DNA of 64,000 nucleotides from Stappia sp. WLB 29 (lineage in GTDB: Bacteria > Pseudomonadota > Alphaproteobacteria > Rhizobiales > Stappiaceae). The notes beneath the pieces are model-generated. The model was not told the origin of the DNA. It was given only the letters and a program-made list of their open reading frames with translations, and did no database searches. Each line of letters begins with the position of its first letter. Position 1 is the stretch's first letter. Of this stretch, positions 22,426 through 32,012 are shown one piece after another. The stretch is from NCBI RefSeq assembly GCF_023507705.1, contig NZ_JALBGD010000009.1:1-64000 (forward strand), read 5' to 3'. The translations under genes and the position numbers were made by a program.

Positions 22426-24746
22426 GCACAAAAGGGCCGAAACGTCCGCGCACGGCGAAAAAGGGCGAAAAGACCAAGGGCGCGGCGGAGCTGCCGAGCC
22501 GTGACGAAATCATGGCCTTCCTCGCCGACAATCCCGGCATGGCCGGCAAGCGCGAGATCGCCCGCCATTTCGGCATCACGGGCGGCGCCCGCATCTACCT
22601 GAAGCGCCTGCTGCGCGAGATGGCCGACGACGGGCTGCTGGAAAAGCGGCAGAAGCGCCTGTCGCGCCCCGGCGACCTGCCGCCGGTGCTGGTGGTGCTG
22701 GTCACCGGCCGCGACAGCGACGGCGAGCTGCTGGCCGAGCCTGCCAGCTGGGACGAGGACGAGCACGGCACCGCCCCGCGCATCCTGGTCCTGCCCGACC
22801 CGCGCAAGTCCGATATGCGCGCGCCCGGCCTCGGCGACAGGCTGCTGGTGCGCCTGACCGGCGACCCGGCCGGCGAGGAGGCGACCCGCGCGGGCCGCAT
22901 CATCAAGCTGCTCGACCGCCAGGCCTCCAGCGTCCTCGGCATCCTGCGCCAGGCGCGCGGACGCACCTTCCTGGAGCCGATCGACCGCAAGCAGAAGGAA
23001 CTCGAGATCGACACCAGCGATCTCAAGGGCGCGGCAGACGGCGACCTGGTCGGCGCGCAGGTCACCAAGGTCGGCCGCTACGGGCTGCCGCGCGGGCGCA
23101 TCGTCCGCCGCATCGGCGCCATGCATTCGGAAATGGCGGTCTCCGAGATCGCCCTGCACACCCACGGCATCCCGCACGACTTCCCCGACCGGGTGATCGA
23201 GGCGGCGGAGAACGCCAAGCCCGCGACGATGTCGGGCCGCGAGGACTGGCGCAAGCTGCCGCTGATCACCATCGACCCGGCCGACGCCAAGGACCACGAC
23301 GACGCCGTGCATGCGGTCGCCGACGAGGACCCGGCCAACGGTGGCGGCTATGTCGCCACCGTCGCCATCGCCGATGTCGCCTACTACGTGCGCCCGGGCG
23401 AGCCGCTCGACCGCGAGGCGCATCTGCGCGGCAACTCGGTCTATTTCCCCGACCGGGTGATCCCGATGCTGCCCGAGGCGCTGTCCAACGGGCTGTGCTC
23501 GCTGAAGGAAGGCGAGGACCGCCCGGCCATGGCCGTGCGCATGGTCTTCGACAAGGCTGGGCGCAAGCTGCGCCACAGTTTCCACCGGGTGATGATGCGC
23601 TCGGCGCTGAAGATCTCCTACGACAAGGCACAGGCGGCCATCGACGGCGAGCCGGGCATCGTCGCCGATGCGGTGCTGGAGGAGATCCTGAAGCCGCTCT
23701 GGGCCGCCTATGCGTGCCTGAAGCGCGGCCGCGAGGCGCGCGAGCCGCTCGACCTCGACCTGCCGGAACGCAAGATCCGCCTGAAGCCGGACGGCACGGT
23801 GGACGGCGTCTACGTGCCCGCCCGCCTCGACGCGCACAAGCTGATCGAGGAGTTCATGATCCAGGCCAACGTTGCGGCGGCCGAGACGCTGGAGCAGCAC
23901 GGCGTGCCCCTGCTCTACCGCGTCCACGACGCCTCGAGCCCGGAGAAGCTGGAAGCGCTGAAGGAGTTCCTGGGGACGCTCGGCATCCGCCTCGCCTCCG
24001 GCGGCGGCCTGCGCCCGGCGGCGTTCAACGGCATCCTGAGAAAGGTCGTGGGAACGCCCGAGGCCGAACTGGTCAACCAGGTGATCCTGCGCAGCCAGGC
24101 CCAGGCGGAATATTCGCCGCAGAACATCGGCCATTTCGGCCTCAACCTGCGCCGCTACGCCCACTTCACCTCGCCGATCCGCCGCTATGCGGACCTCATC
24201 GTCCATCGCGGCCTGATCCGGGCGCTGAAGCTGGGCGACGACGGGCTGCCGGACGGAATGGAGGGCCGGCTGGAGATGATCGGCGCCGATGTCTCCGCCG
24301 CCGAGCGCCGGGCGATGCTGGCCGAGCGCGACACGGTCGACCGGCTGATCGCCCTGTGGCTGGCCGACCAGGTCGGCACCCGTTTCAACGGACGGATCTC
24401 CGGCGTCGTCAAGTCGGGCCTGTTCATCCGCCTCGACGACACCGGCGCGGACGGTTTCGTGCCCGCCTCGACGATCGGCGACGACTACTACCATTACGAC
24501 GAATCGTCGCATTCGATGAGCGGCAGAACCACAGGGGAAACCTACTCTCTCGGGGACCGGGTGGAGGTCCGACTGGTCGAGGCAGCCCCTTATGCAGGCG
24601 CCCTGCGGTTTGAACTTTTGAGCGAAGGTCACTATCACAAGAGGCGGAGTGCGCGCGAGCGCACCATGGAGCGCAACCGCAAGCACAAGAGCGGCGGCGC
24701 CGGCCGCTCCCCGAAAGGACGGCCCTCGAAAGGACGGCGGAAATGA
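22422..24746 (+). CDS. rnr: Ribonuclease R
   Basis: A 774-residue 3'-5' exoribonuclease of the RNB family that degrades structured RNA and takes part in RNA quality control. After an N-terminal winged-helix segment (GMAGKREIARHFGI), cold-shock-like domains precede the RNB core with its metal ligands, TIDPADAKDHDDAVH, and later HFTSPIRRYADLIVHR; an S1 domain follows (GTRFNGRISGVVKSGLFIRL) and a basic tail. The start chosen is TTG at 22422, overlapping the topA TGA; the first ATG at 22512 would remove part of the N-terminus. Its stop overlaps the next gene by 4 bp. Confidence 0.94.
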   Translation: MSTKGPKRPRTAKKGEKTKGAAELPSRDEIMAFLADNPGMAGKREIARHFGITGGARIYLKRLLREMADDGLLEKRQKRLSRPGDLPPVLVVLVTGRDSDGELLAEPASWDEDEHGTAPRILVLPDPRKSDMRAPGLGDRLLVRLTGDPAGEEATRAGRIIKLLDRQASSVLGILRQARGRTFLEPIDRKQKELEIDTSDLKGAADGDLVGAQVTKVGRYGLPRGRIVRRIGAMHSEMAVSEIALHTHGIPHDFPDRVIEAAENAKPATMSGREDWRKLPLITIDPADAKDHDDAVHAVADEDPANGGGYVATVAIADVAYYVRPGEPLDREAHLRGNSVYFPDRVIPMLPEALSNGLCSLKEGEDRPAMAVRMVFDKAGRKLRHSFHRVMMRSALKISYDKAQAAIDGEPGIVADAVLEEILKPLWAAYACLKRGREAREPLDLDLPERKIRLKPDGTVDGVYVPARLDAHKLIEEFMIQANVAAAETLEQHGVPLLYRVHDASSPEKLEALKEFLGTLGIRLASGGGLRPAAFNGILRKVVGTPEAELVNQVILRSQAQAEYSPQNIGHFGLNLRRYAHFTSPIRRYADLIVHRGLIRALKLGDDGLPDGMEGRLEMIGADVSAAERRAMLAERDTVDRLIALWLADQVGTRFNGRISGVVKSGLFIRLDDTGADGFVPASTIGDDYYHYDESSHSMSGRTTGETYSLGDRVEVRLVEAAPYAGALRFELLSEGHYHKRRSARERTMERNRKHKSGGAGRSPKGRPSKGRRK

Positions 24747-25231
24747 CAGTCACCTATGCAGGCTCGCCCGAGCTGGCGGGCGTAATCCCTGCGGCCGCAG
24801 CTGCGACTGCCAAGCCGAAGCGCGACGTCGGCCGCGCCATGATGTTCGGCGCCAAAGGGCGCTGTCCGGCCTGCGGAACGGGGCGCCTCTACGGCAAGTA
24901 CCTGAAGGTCGAGCCGGTCTGCGCTTCCTGCGGCGAGGAGCTGCACCACCACCGTGCCGACGACGCCCCGCCCTATTTCACGATCTTCGTGGTCGGCCAC
25001 GTGGTGCTGCCGATCGCGTTGGCGGTCGAGATGGCGATGGTACCGCCGATGTGGCTGCACACGGTGCTATGGCTGCCGCTGATCGTCATCATGACGCTGG
25101 CCTGCCTGCCGCCGATCAAGGGCGCGCTGATCGGCCTGCAATGGGCCAACTACATGCACGGCTTCGACCCGAACGCCATCGGTGACGACGAGCCGGCCTA
25201 CGACTTCGGCGGAGACGGCCCGCGCACATGA
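24743..25231 (+). CDS. DUF983 membrane protein with zinc ribbon
   Basis: A 162-residue protein of the DUF983 family, function unknown. An N-terminal zinc-ribbon-like pair of CxxC motifs (CPACGTGRLYG at about 47 and CASCGEEL at about 67) precedes two transmembrane segments (TIFVVGHVVLPIALAVEMA and LIVIMTLACLPPIKGALIG). It overlaps rnr and the NUDIX gene by 4 bp each, so the three are translationally coupled. In some Rhizobiales the family is near cytochrome oxidase genes; here it is in the rnr block. Confidence 0.85.
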   Translation: MTVTYAGSPELAGVIPAAAAATAKPKRDVGRAMMFGAKGRCPACGTGRLYGKYLKVEPVCASCGEELHHHRADDAPPYFTIFVVGHVVLPIALAVEMAMVPPMWLHTVLWLPLIVIMTLACLPPIKGALIGLQWANYMHGFDPNAIGDDEPAYDFGGDGPRT

Positions 25232-25971
25232 ACGAGTTCCTGGTGCGCCGGCTGTCCGAGGCCGAGCGGCAGACGAACAACCCGAACCTGCGGCCGAAGG
25301 ATGCCGCGACGCTGCTCGTGCTCGACCGCAGGGAGGACGGAAATCACCGCGTGCTGATGGGGCGACGCCACATGCGGCACCGGTTCATGCCCGGCATGTT
25401 CGTGTTTCCCGGCGGCCGGGTCGACCCGGCCGACAGCCGCGTGCCGGTCGCCGGCGACTATCATCCCGGCGTCGCCGAAAAGCTGGTCCATGCGATGAAG
25501 GGACCCAAGACGCAGGCCCGCGCCCGCGCCTTCACCGTCGCCGCCGTACGCGAGACCTACGAGGAGGCCGGACTGCTGGTCGGCACGCCCAGCGAGCTCG
25601 CCTGGCAGGGCAGCGGCGACATGGCCGCGTTCTCCGACCGGCGCTTGCTGCCGGACCTGTCGCCGGTGCGCCTGATTGCCCGCGCGATCACCCCTCCCCG
25701 CCGGCCGCGCCGCTTCGACACGCGGTTTCTGGCCGTTTTCGCCGATGCGGTGGCCGACCGCCTGCCGTCGGGCACCGGTCCCTCGGGCGAGCTGGAGGAC
25801 GTGCACTGGCTGACGCTGGAGGAGGCCAAGTCGCTGGAACTGCCGACGATCACGCTGACGATCATCGAGGAACTGCAGGCGCGGCTTGCCGACGATCCCG
25901 AGCTCGACCCGGCCCATCCGGTGCCCTTCTACTACTGGCGCGGCAAGGGCTTCCTGCGCGAGGAGATCTGA
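25228..25971 (+). CDS. NUDIX hydrolase
   Basis: A 247-residue NUDIX-fold hydrolase. A Nudix box is visible as AVRETYEEAGLLVG, preceded by FPGGRVDPAD; the insertion between the two halves is long, typical of the NUDT7/NUDT19-like or alphaproteobacterial subgroup. It likely cleaves a nucleoside-diphosphate-linked metabolite such as CoA or ADP-ribose, but the substrate cannot be fixed. It overlaps the DUF983 gene by 4 bp and is the last gene of this operon. Confidence 0.85.
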   Translation: MNEFLVRRLSEAERQTNNPNLRPKDAATLLVLDRREDGNHRVLMGRRHMRHRFMPGMFVFPGGRVDPADSRVPVAGDYHPGVAEKLVHAMKGPKTQARARAFTVAAVRETYEEAGLLVGTPSELAWQGSGDMAAFSDRRLLPDLSPVRLIARAITPPRRPRRFDTRFLAVFADAVADRLPSGTGPSGELEDVHWLTLEEAKSLELPTITLTIIEELQARLADDPELDPAHPVPFYYWRGKGFLREEI

Positions 25972-26017
25972 CGCGCGGATCGGCGCGCGAAACCAGGGAT
26001 GGCCGACGCCTTCCCGC

Positions 26018-26045
26018 TTGACTTTGGGCGCGCGGGACGTATGTT
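26018..26045 (+). promoter_or_regulatory. Promoter of rpmG
   Basis: TTGACT at 26018-26023 and TATGTT at 26040-26045 with a 16-bp spacer, about 95 bp before the rpmG start and after the preceding operon has ended. Confidence 0.5.
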
Positions 26046-26141
26046 GCGCGCTCAGTTTCCCAAGATCAACCGGTGGAGCGTCTTCTCCGAAAAGACGGAG
26101 GCTCCGACGTACGGCCGGACACTAGTGCAAGGACAAGAACG

Positions 26142-26309
26142 ATGGCCAAGGCGACCACCATCAAGATCAAGCTGCTGTCGACGGCCGACACCGGCTTCTT
26201 TTACGTGACCAAGAAGAACTCCCGCACGATGACCGAGAAGATGGTCAAGCGGAAGTACGACCCGGTCGCGAAGAAGCATGTCGAGTTCCGCGAAGCCAAG
26301 ATCAAGTAA
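26142..26309 (+). CDS. rpmG: 50S ribosomal protein L33
   Basis: A 55-residue ribosomal protein of the large subunit. The sequence [20 protein letters not shown] followed by [20 protein letters not shown] matches the cysteine-free L33 form of Alphaproteobacteria; no zinc-binding CxxC pairs are present. It is monocistronic, with its own promoter and a strong terminator. Confidence 0.97.
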   Translation: MAKATTIKIKLLSTADTGFFYVTKKNSRTMTEKMVKRKYDPVAKKHVEFREAKIK

Positions 26310-26339
26310 GATCTAGCGCTCGCATCGGCACTGCCGGCA

Positions 26340-26363
26340 AAGGCCCCTTCGGGGGCCTTTTTT
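26340..26363 (+). terminator. Rho-independent terminator of rpmG
   Basis: AAGGCCCC and GGGGCCTT form an 8-bp stem with a TTCG tetraloop, followed by a T run (six T from 26358), 30 bp after the rpmG stop. Confidence 0.92.
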
Positions 26364-26971
26364 GCGTCCGCACGCCGGAGACGAAGACGCATCCCGTTGC
26401 CTGGGGCGAGAGCGCCATACGTCGGGACCTGCCGAGATGGAGATGCTGAGCGAAAGGCGATCGGCGTCCCGGCGGGCCACGAGGAGGCCACTCCAAACCC
26501 GGAGGGACGCCGATCAGGCCCACGGTGTCAGGAGATGCGGCGGACCTGAACTTTCCGTGGGTCATCTTGCGCGGGCCCTGCCGATTACGGCGAAGCCGGC
26601 AAGATAACGAGGCGACGATCCGAGGATCTGTCGCCGTCGATTGCTGTGAGAGTACCTGAAAGGTCCGTCGAATCAACACACTCGCCGAGATCGTTAAAAG
26701 TTTCTTTTCGTTTTATGTAAATAAGTTCGGTTAACGGGCCGAAGTCGCAAGATTGTTGCGCAAGGTCACGGCGACGTGATCGATTCGCCCCACTTCGCGG
26801 CGGCGTACCCGCTCGAAACCGGCACGATGCGCGGGTCCTCGGCCCCTCGTTCCTCGTCCTTCGCACATCCGGTTGCGCAAGGCCCGCGCCGCAGCTAAGG
26901 AAAAGGCGCCGTTGGGGGGCGGCAGCAGCAGCCTTCCGTGCGGCCTCGTTTCGGCCGAACGGACCCGCCTC
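26364..26971. other. Intergenic region without a supported gene
   Basis: About 600 bp with no convincing coding frame. A 12-bp perfect inverted repeat (GATCGGCGTCCC at 26459-26470, complement at 26504-26515) and an AT-rich patch with GTTAAAAG and ATGTAAATAAG near 26693-26725 are the only structures seen. The patch could hold a promoter for the lipoprotein gene. Confidence 0.55.
26459..26515. repeat. Perfect 12-bp inverted repeat
   Basis: GATCGGCGTCCC at 26459-26470 and its exact reverse complement GGGACGCCGATC at 26504-26515, with a 33-bp loop. There is no T run. It may be a remnant of a mobile or dispersed element, or a structured RNA. Confidence 0.6.
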
Positions 26972-27616
26972 ATGAAACAGTGCCTCAACGCCGTCCTCCT
27001 GATCCTTGCTGCCGGTCTTCTTGCCGGCTGCGAGACGGTCTCCAAGGAACAATGCGTCGCCGGCGACTGGAGCGAGATCGGCCGCGCCCATGCAGCGCAG
27101 GGCTACCCCTCCTCCCGCTTCGAGGATGTCGCCAAGGATTGCGGCCGGCACGGCATCACCCCGGACCCGCAGGCCTATATGAGCGGCTGGGACAAGGGCG
27201 TGCAGCTCTATTGCACCCCGCTCAACGGCTTCACCCTCGGCCGTCAGAATACCAACCTGTCGCCGATCTGCCCGCCGAACCTTGCCGGCGAGGCCGAGCG
27301 CGCCCACCGGCTCGGCAAGCGGGTCTGGACCACCCGCGACAAGGTCACGCAGCTGGAGCGGCGGATCGACGACCGCCAGCGCGAGATCGACCGCCTGCGC
27401 TCCGAGCTGGACCGGATCGACTGCCGCGACAAGAAGGGCGACGAGCGCATCGCCTGCCGCGACCGCCGGAACGAGCTGCGCCAGAGGGTGCAGGATTCGC
27501 GCTTCAAGATGCAGGATGCCCGCTTCGAGCTGAACGACCGCCGGCGCGACTACGAACTGACGCTGGCGCAGGTGGACGAGGAAGCCCGCCGCACCATTCC
27601 CGGCTACCAGCAGTAG
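26972..27616 (+). CDS. DUF2799-like lipoprotein with coiled coil
   Basis: A 214-residue predicted lipoprotein. The signal peptide MKQCLNAVLLILAAGLLAGC ends in a lipobox with Cys20. The mature N-terminal part (SKEQCVAGDWSEIGRAHAAQ) fits the DUF2799 family; a long Arg/Asp/Glu-rich helix from about residue 110 to 195 (QLERRIDDRQREIDRLRSEL) should form a coiled coil. It probably sits in the periplasm attached to a membrane. The ATG at 26972 was chosen because the signal peptide starts there; upstream residues are unlikely. Function is unknown. Confidence 0.8.
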   Translation: MKQCLNAVLLILAAGLLAGCETVSKEQCVAGDWSEIGRAHAAQGYPSSRFEDVAKDCGRHGITPDPQAYMSGWDKGVQLYCTPLNGFTLGRQNTNLSPICPPNLAGEAERAHRLGKRVWTTRDKVTQLERRIDDRQREIDRLRSELDRIDCRDKKGDERIACRDRRNELRQRVQDSRFKMQDARFELNDRRRDYELTLAQVDEEARRTIPGYQQ

Positions 27617-27625
27617 GGAACAGAT

Positions 27626-29062
27626 CTATCCGGTCCGCGCGGTGCGGCCGGGTGTGGTGCCGGGCAGCGGCGCGACCGAAGCGTGCCCCTTGGCATTGCT
27701 CTCGCCCGCATCCAGCTCGACGCGATTGCGGCCTTCGGCCTTGGCCCGGTAGAGCGCCTGGTCGGCGCGCTTCAGCATGGCCGGGCCGCTGTCGCCCCGC
27801 CCTTGGAACGCGGCAACGCCGATGCTCACGGTCACCAGCATTTCGTCGGCGGATGGCAGGGAGAAGGGTTCCGTCTCGATGATCTTGCGCAGGCGCTCGG
27901 CAATGCCGGCGGCCTTCTCCAGATCGGTCTCCGGCATCAGCATGACGAATTCCTCGCCGCCGAACCGGCAGGCGAGATCGAGGCTGCGGGTGTGCGAGCG
28001 CAGGCGCCGTGCCACGTCGCGGATCACCCTGTCGCCGGCGTCATGCCCGTGCAGGTCGTTGATCCGCTTGAAATGGTCGATATCGACCAGCATCAAGGCC
28101 AGCGGCAGGCCGGCCTCGGCCGCCTGGCGTAGTTCGCTCGCCAGATGCGTTTCCAGGTAGCGACGGTTGCGCAGGCCCGACAGCGGATCGGTGACCGCCA
28201 TCGCCAGGGTCTGCTCCACATCGGCGGCCAGCCGGTCCGTCGCCCGCTTGCGGCTGACCTGCGTGCGCACGCGGATCGCGAGCTCGGTCTTGTCGATGGG
28301 GCGAACCACATGGTCGTTGACGCCCAGATCGAGCGCCCGCGTCACCCGCGCCGTATCGTCCGGATCGGCGATGAGCACGATGGGCACCAGCCGCGTGCGC
28401 TCGAGCGAGCGCAGCTGCGAGACGAGGCGCAGGGCGTCGTAGCCGGCAAGACGGAGATTGATGAGGATCGTGTCGTAGGCCCCGTTGGAGGCCGACAGCA
28501 GCGCCTGCGCGGCCGACGGCTCCACCGCCACATCGTAGTCGCGCGAGAGCGCCGCGGCGAGCCGTTCGGCGGAGACGGAACTGTCGTCGACGATGAGCAC
28601 GCTGCCGGGCACCTCGCCGGCCGGGTCGAAATCGCTGGCAAGGCCGAATTGCGAGCCGGTCTGGGCGCGCAGGCGCAGCTCGTCGGTCAGCCGCTTGAGG
28701 CCGATGAGATTGCGCACCCGCGCCACCAGCGCGACATCGTTGACCGGCTTGCTGAGAAATTCGTCGGCGCCGGCGCGCAGGCCGCGGATCCGGTCTTCCG
28801 AGCGGTCGAGCGCGGTGATCAAGACGACGGGGATATGGGAAAGGCGCGGGTCGGTCTTGATTCGCCGGCAGACCTCGAACCCGTCGAGGCCGGGCATCAT
28901 CACGTCGAGCAGGACGATATCGCAGGGCCAGTCGGCGAGAATTTCCAGCGCTTCCACGCCGCTCACGGCGGACCGGACCTCGAAATACTCGGCTCCGAGC
29001 CGGGCTTCCAGAAGCCTCACATTCGCCTTGACGTCGTCGACAACGAGAATGCGCCCGCTCAT
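27626..29062 (-). CDS. pleD: PleD-type response regulator, diguanylate cyclase
   Basis: A 478-residue protein with two receiver domains and a GGDEF domain. The first receiver carries its phosphorylation aspartate in DIVLLDVMMPGLDG; the second is degenerate (TILINLRLAGYDA), as in Caulobacter PleD. The cyclase has GGEEF in ACRFGGEEFVMLMPE, and RSLD just upstream is the RxxD inhibitory c-di-GMP site. It makes c-di-GMP on phosphorylation, controlling polar development and attachment. It follows divK by 28 bp and is cotranscribed, as in Caulobacter. Confidence 0.95.
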   Translation of the reverse strand: MSGRILVVDDVKANVRLLEARLGAEYFEVRSAVSGVEALEILADWPCDIVLLDVMMPGLDGFEVCRRIKTDPRLSHIPVVLITALDRSEDRIRGLRAGADEFLSKPVNDVALVARVRNLIGLKRLTDELRLRAQTGSQFGLASDFDPAGEVPGSVLIVDDSSVSAERLAAALSRDYDVAVEPSAAQALLSASNGAYDTILINLRLAGYDALRLVSQLRSLERTRLVPIVLIADPDDTARVTRALDLGVNDHVVRPIDKTELAIRVRTQVSRKRATDRLAADVEQTLAMAVTDPLSGLRNRRYLETHLASELRQAAEAGLPLALMLVDIDHFKRINDLHGHDAGDRVIRDVARRLRSHTRSLDLACRFGGEEFVMLMPETDLEKAAGIAERLRKIIETEPFSLPSADEMLVTVSIGVAAFQGRGDSGPAMLKRADQALYRAKAEGRNRVELDAGESNAKGHASVAPLPGTTPGRTARTG

Positions 29063-29090
29063 ACCCCGCCCGTTGGCCCTCGTCCGTTGA

Positions 29091-29459
29091 TCAGTCGCCC
29101 AGATAGGAACGCACGGTTTCCAGGAACTTGGCGACCGAGATCGGCTTGGAAATATAGGCCTCGCAGCCCCCCTGGCGGATTCGCTCCTCGTCCCCCTTCA
29201 TGGCGAAGGCGGTGACGGCGATGACCGGGATGGTCTTGAGGTCGTCGTCTTCCTTGATCCATTTCGTGACTTCGAGCCCGGAAACCTCCGGCAGCTGGAT
29301 ATCCATGAGAATCAGCTGCGGGCGGTGCTCACGCGCAAGCTCCAGCGCCTCCATTCCCGTCCGGGTCTGGAGCGTCTGGTAGCCGTGGGCCTCCAGAAGA
29401 TCATGAAACAGCTTCATGTTGAGTTCGTTATCCTCAACAATCAGCACGGTTTTAGCCAT
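29091..29459 (-). CDS. divK: Cell-cycle response regulator DivK
   Basis: A 122-residue single-domain receiver that links the DivJ/PleC kinases to DivL-CckA-CtrA control of the cell cycle. It opens [20 protein letters not shown] and carries the phosphoacceptor aspartate in [14 protein letters not shown], then the conserved Thr/Lys positions [16 protein letters not shown] and YISKPI. The pair divK-pleD in this order is a signature of Alphaproteobacteria. It is divergent from the DUF3572 gene, with about 155 bp between. Confidence 0.96.
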   Translation of the reverse strand: MAKTVLIVEDNELNMKLFHDLLEAHGYQTLQTRTGMEALELAREHRPQLILMDIQLPEVSGLEVTKWIKEDDDLKTIPVIAVTAFAMKGDEERIRQGGCEAYISKPISVAKFLETVRSYLGD

Positions 29460-29614
29460 AGTATTCGCCTTCGTCCCCGCGCCCGGCCTACCCGCGGCTC
29501 ACGTTCCGGCACCTTGCAGCGCCGGCTTGGCGAGAGCGTGACTGGCGTCGGCCCCTTACCCACGATAGGTACCATATATCGTAGAGGGAATTCGTTTCGG
29601 AAAGGCAAACGCGA

Positions 29615-29935
29615 ATGATTGCGCGGCATTCATCCCGGCTGGGGTCCGAGGAAGCGGAGGCGATCGCCACGGACGCCCTCGGCTACCTCGCCTCGGACAT
29701 GGAGCATCTCGGCCGTTTCCTGGCGCTGGCCGGCATCGGCCCGGCGGACCTGAGGGACGCGGCGAGCGAGCCGGGCTTCCTGATCGGGGTGCTGGAGTTC
29801 TACATGGGCCACGAGGCCCTGCTGCTGGCCTTTTGCGAGGCGCGCAGCCTGCGCCCGACCACCATCGCCACCGCCCGCCACGCGCTCGACACCGCCCATG
29901 GCGAGGGCGTCGTCTACGGGGAGAGCGGCGAATGA
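29615..29935 (+). CDS. DUF3572 domain protein
   Basis: A 106-residue protein of the DUF3572 family, known only from Alphaproteobacteria, function unknown. The core SEEAEAIATDALGYLASDME and FLALAGIGPADLR matches the family, and it is usually next to divK, as here. It ends in a 4-bp overlap with the HAD hydrolase gene. It is likely cytosolic and helical. Confidence 0.87.
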   Translation: MIARHSSRLGSEEAEAIATDALGYLASDMEHLGRFLALAGIGPADLRDAASEPGFLIGVLEFYMGHEALLLAFCEARSLRPTTIATARHALDTAHGEGVVYGESGE

Positions 29936-30612
29936 GCGCGCCGACGCCGGTGCTGCCGGCAACGCTCGACCAGATCCGCCAGCTGCACGAGACCGCCCCG
30001 GCCCGCCCGGGACGACCGCTCGTCATCTGCGACGTCGACGAGGTGGTGCTGCTGTTCCTCGCCCACCTGGAGGAGCACATGGGCCGCTCGGGCCACCGCT
30101 TCCTCAGCCACGACTACAAGCTCACCGGCAACATCGCCGATGCCGCCGGAGCGCTGCTGGAAGCGACCGTGGTGCGCGCGCTGATCCAGGCCTTCTTCGA
30201 CGAGTGGGTCGAGCGGCAGCAGCCGGTACCGGGCGCCGCCGACGCGCTGGCGAGCCTTGCCGGGGCCGCCGACGTGGTGTTCCTCACCAACCTGCCCGGT
30301 GCCTGGAACCGCGAGGGGCGCATCCGCACGCTGACCAGCCACGGCATGGCCTATCCGCTGGTCACCAATTCCGGCCCCAAGGGCGGGGCCGTGGCGGCCC
30401 TTGCCGCCGGACGCAGCGCGCCGGTCGTCTTCATCGACGACAGCCCGTCCAACATCCGCTCGGTGCGCGACAGCCATGCGGGGAGCACCCTGGTGCATTT
30501 CATCGCCGACCGGCGCTTCTTCGCCGGAGCGGAGGATATCGAGGGAACCGGCCTCAAGACCCATGACTGGAGAACGGCGACCACGTATATTCGGCAGGTG
30601 ATCGGCGGCTGA
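29932..30612 (+). CDS. HAD-superfamily hydrolase
   Basis: A 226-residue phosphatase-fold protein. The nucleophile motif appears as [12 protein letters not shown] near residues 30-41, the second motif as VVFLTNLPG, and the final acidic pair as [10 protein letters not shown]. The cap region is short. Substrate unknown. The start at 29932 overlaps the DUF3572 stop (ATGA) and the frame upstream is not convincing. It lies 35 bp before dinB. Confidence 0.8.
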   Translation: MSAPTPVLPATLDQIRQLHETAPARPGRPLVICDVDEVVLLFLAHLEEHMGRSGHRFLSHDYKLTGNIADAAGALLEATVVRALIQAFFDEWVERQQPVPGAADALASLAGAADVVFLTNLPGAWNREGRIRTLTSHGMAYPLVTNSGPKGGAVAALAAGRSAPVVFIDDSPSNIRSVRDSHAGSTLVHFIADRRFFAGAEDIEGTGLKTHDWRTATTYIRQVIGG

Positions 30613-30647
30613 GACACCACCCAGCCGAAGGACCGGAGCCGCGGGAC

Positions 30648-32000
30648 ATGTCGGGCGCAGCGCCTGTCGGGGGACGTACAGCAGGCGGCACGATGGCCGC
30701 CCGCGCCGGCACCGCCCTGTGCCGCGACTGCCTGAGCCGGGCGCCGGCGGCGGTGCGCGGCACGTCCCTGCGCTGCCGCGCCTGCGGCAGCCCGCGCGTG
30801 CTCTCCCATCCCGAACTCGACAACCTGTCCATCGCCCATATCGACTGCGATGCCTTCTACGCCTCGGTGGAAAAGCGCGACAACCCGGAGCTGGTCGACC
30901 GGCCGCTGATCGTCGGCGGCGGCACGCGCGGCGTCGTCTCGACCTGCTGCTACATCGCCCGCATCAAGGGCGTGCGCTCGGCCATGCCGATGTTCAAGGC
31001 GCGCGAGCTGTGCCCCGACGCAGTGGTGATCAAGCCCGACATGGCAAAATATGCCCGCGTCGGCCGTGACATCCGCGAGCGCATGCGGGCGCTGACGCCG
31101 CTCGTCGAGCCGCTGTCCATCGACGAGGCGTTTCTCGATCTGACGGGCACGGAACGGCTGCATCACGCAAGCCCCGCGGAATCGCTCGCCCGCTTCGCCC
31201 GCTCCATCGAGGAGGAGGTCGGCGTCACCGTCTCCGTCGGGCTGGCGCCCAACAAGTTCCTGGCCAAGATCGCCTCCGATCTCGACAAACCGCGCGGCTT
31301 TTCCGTGATCGGCGCGGCAGAGGCGGTGAGCTTCCTCGCGGAGCAGCCCATCGGGCTGATCTGGGGCGTCGGCAAGGTGTTCCAGCAAAAGCTCGCCGCC
31401 GACGGGCTGACCACCATCGGCCAGCTGCAGAAGATGGAGGCGGTGGATCTCGCCCGCCGCTACGGCGCGATGGGCCTGAGGCTCGCCAGCCTTGCCCATG
31501 GCCGCGACGATCGGCCGGTCTCGGCGACACGCGAGACCAAAAGCGTGTCGAGCGAGACGACCTTCGACACCGATATTTCCGACGTGGCGCGGCTGCGCGC
31601 CATCCTGCGGCGGCTTTCGGAAGAAGTGTCGACGCGGCTGAAGGCGGCCGACCTTGCCGGGCGCACAGTGACGCTGAAGCTGAAGACGCCGGACTTCCGC
31701 ATTATCACCCGCTCGCGCAGCCTTGCCGATCCGACGCAGCTTGCCGACCGGATCTTCCGCACCGGCGAGGACTTGTTGAAGGCCGCAGTGGAGGGAAGGC
31801 GCTTCCGCCTTATCGGCATCGGCGTGTCGGAACTGACGGACGGAACGCGGGCAGACCCTGAGGATCTGGTCGACCCGGCCGCCGGCCAGCGCGCCCGGGC
31901 CGAGCGGGCCATCGACGCGCTGCGCTCGAAATTCGGCAAGCAGGCAGTGGAGCTGGGCCTCACCAAGGCCGGCGACCCGCGCCGCCAGCGCGACCGCTAA
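30648..32000 (+). CDS. dinB: DNA polymerase IV (Y family)
   Basis: A 450-residue translesion polymerase. The palm motifs are [16 protein letters not shown] and [13 protein letters not shown], carrying the catalytic acidic residues; HhH and little-finger regions follow. It carries an extra N-terminal region with two CxxC pairs (CRDC at about 25 and CRAC at about 43), likely a small zinc finger, common in Rhizobiales DinB and absent from E. coli DinB. No LexA-like box was recognised upstream. Confidence 0.95.
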   Translation: MSGAAPVGGRTAGGTMAARAGTALCRDCLSRAPAAVRGTSLRCRACGSPRVLSHPELDNLSIAHIDCDAFYASVEKRDNPELVDRPLIVGGGTRGVVSTCCYIARIKGVRSAMPMFKARELCPDAVVIKPDMAKYARVGRDIRERMRALTPLVEPLSIDEAFLDLTGTERLHHASPAESLARFARSIEEEVGVTVSVGLAPNKFLAKIASDLDKPRGFSVIGAAEAVSFLAEQPIGLIWGVGKVFQQKLAADGLTTIGQLQKMEAVDLARRYGAMGLRLASLAHGRDDRPVSATRETKSVSSETTFDTDISDVARLRAILRRLSEEVSTRLKAADLAGRTVTLKLKTPDFRIITRSRSLADPTQLADRIFRTGEDLLKAAVEGRRFRLIGIGVSELTDGTRADPEDLVDPAAGQRARAERAIDALRSKFGKQAVELGLTKAGDPRRQRDR

Positions 32001-32012
32001 CGGCGGAAGGGC

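Noticed and set aside
22158-24686. 842-residue minus frame over topA/rnr
   Set aside because: Antisense shadow of rnr; no domain recognised.
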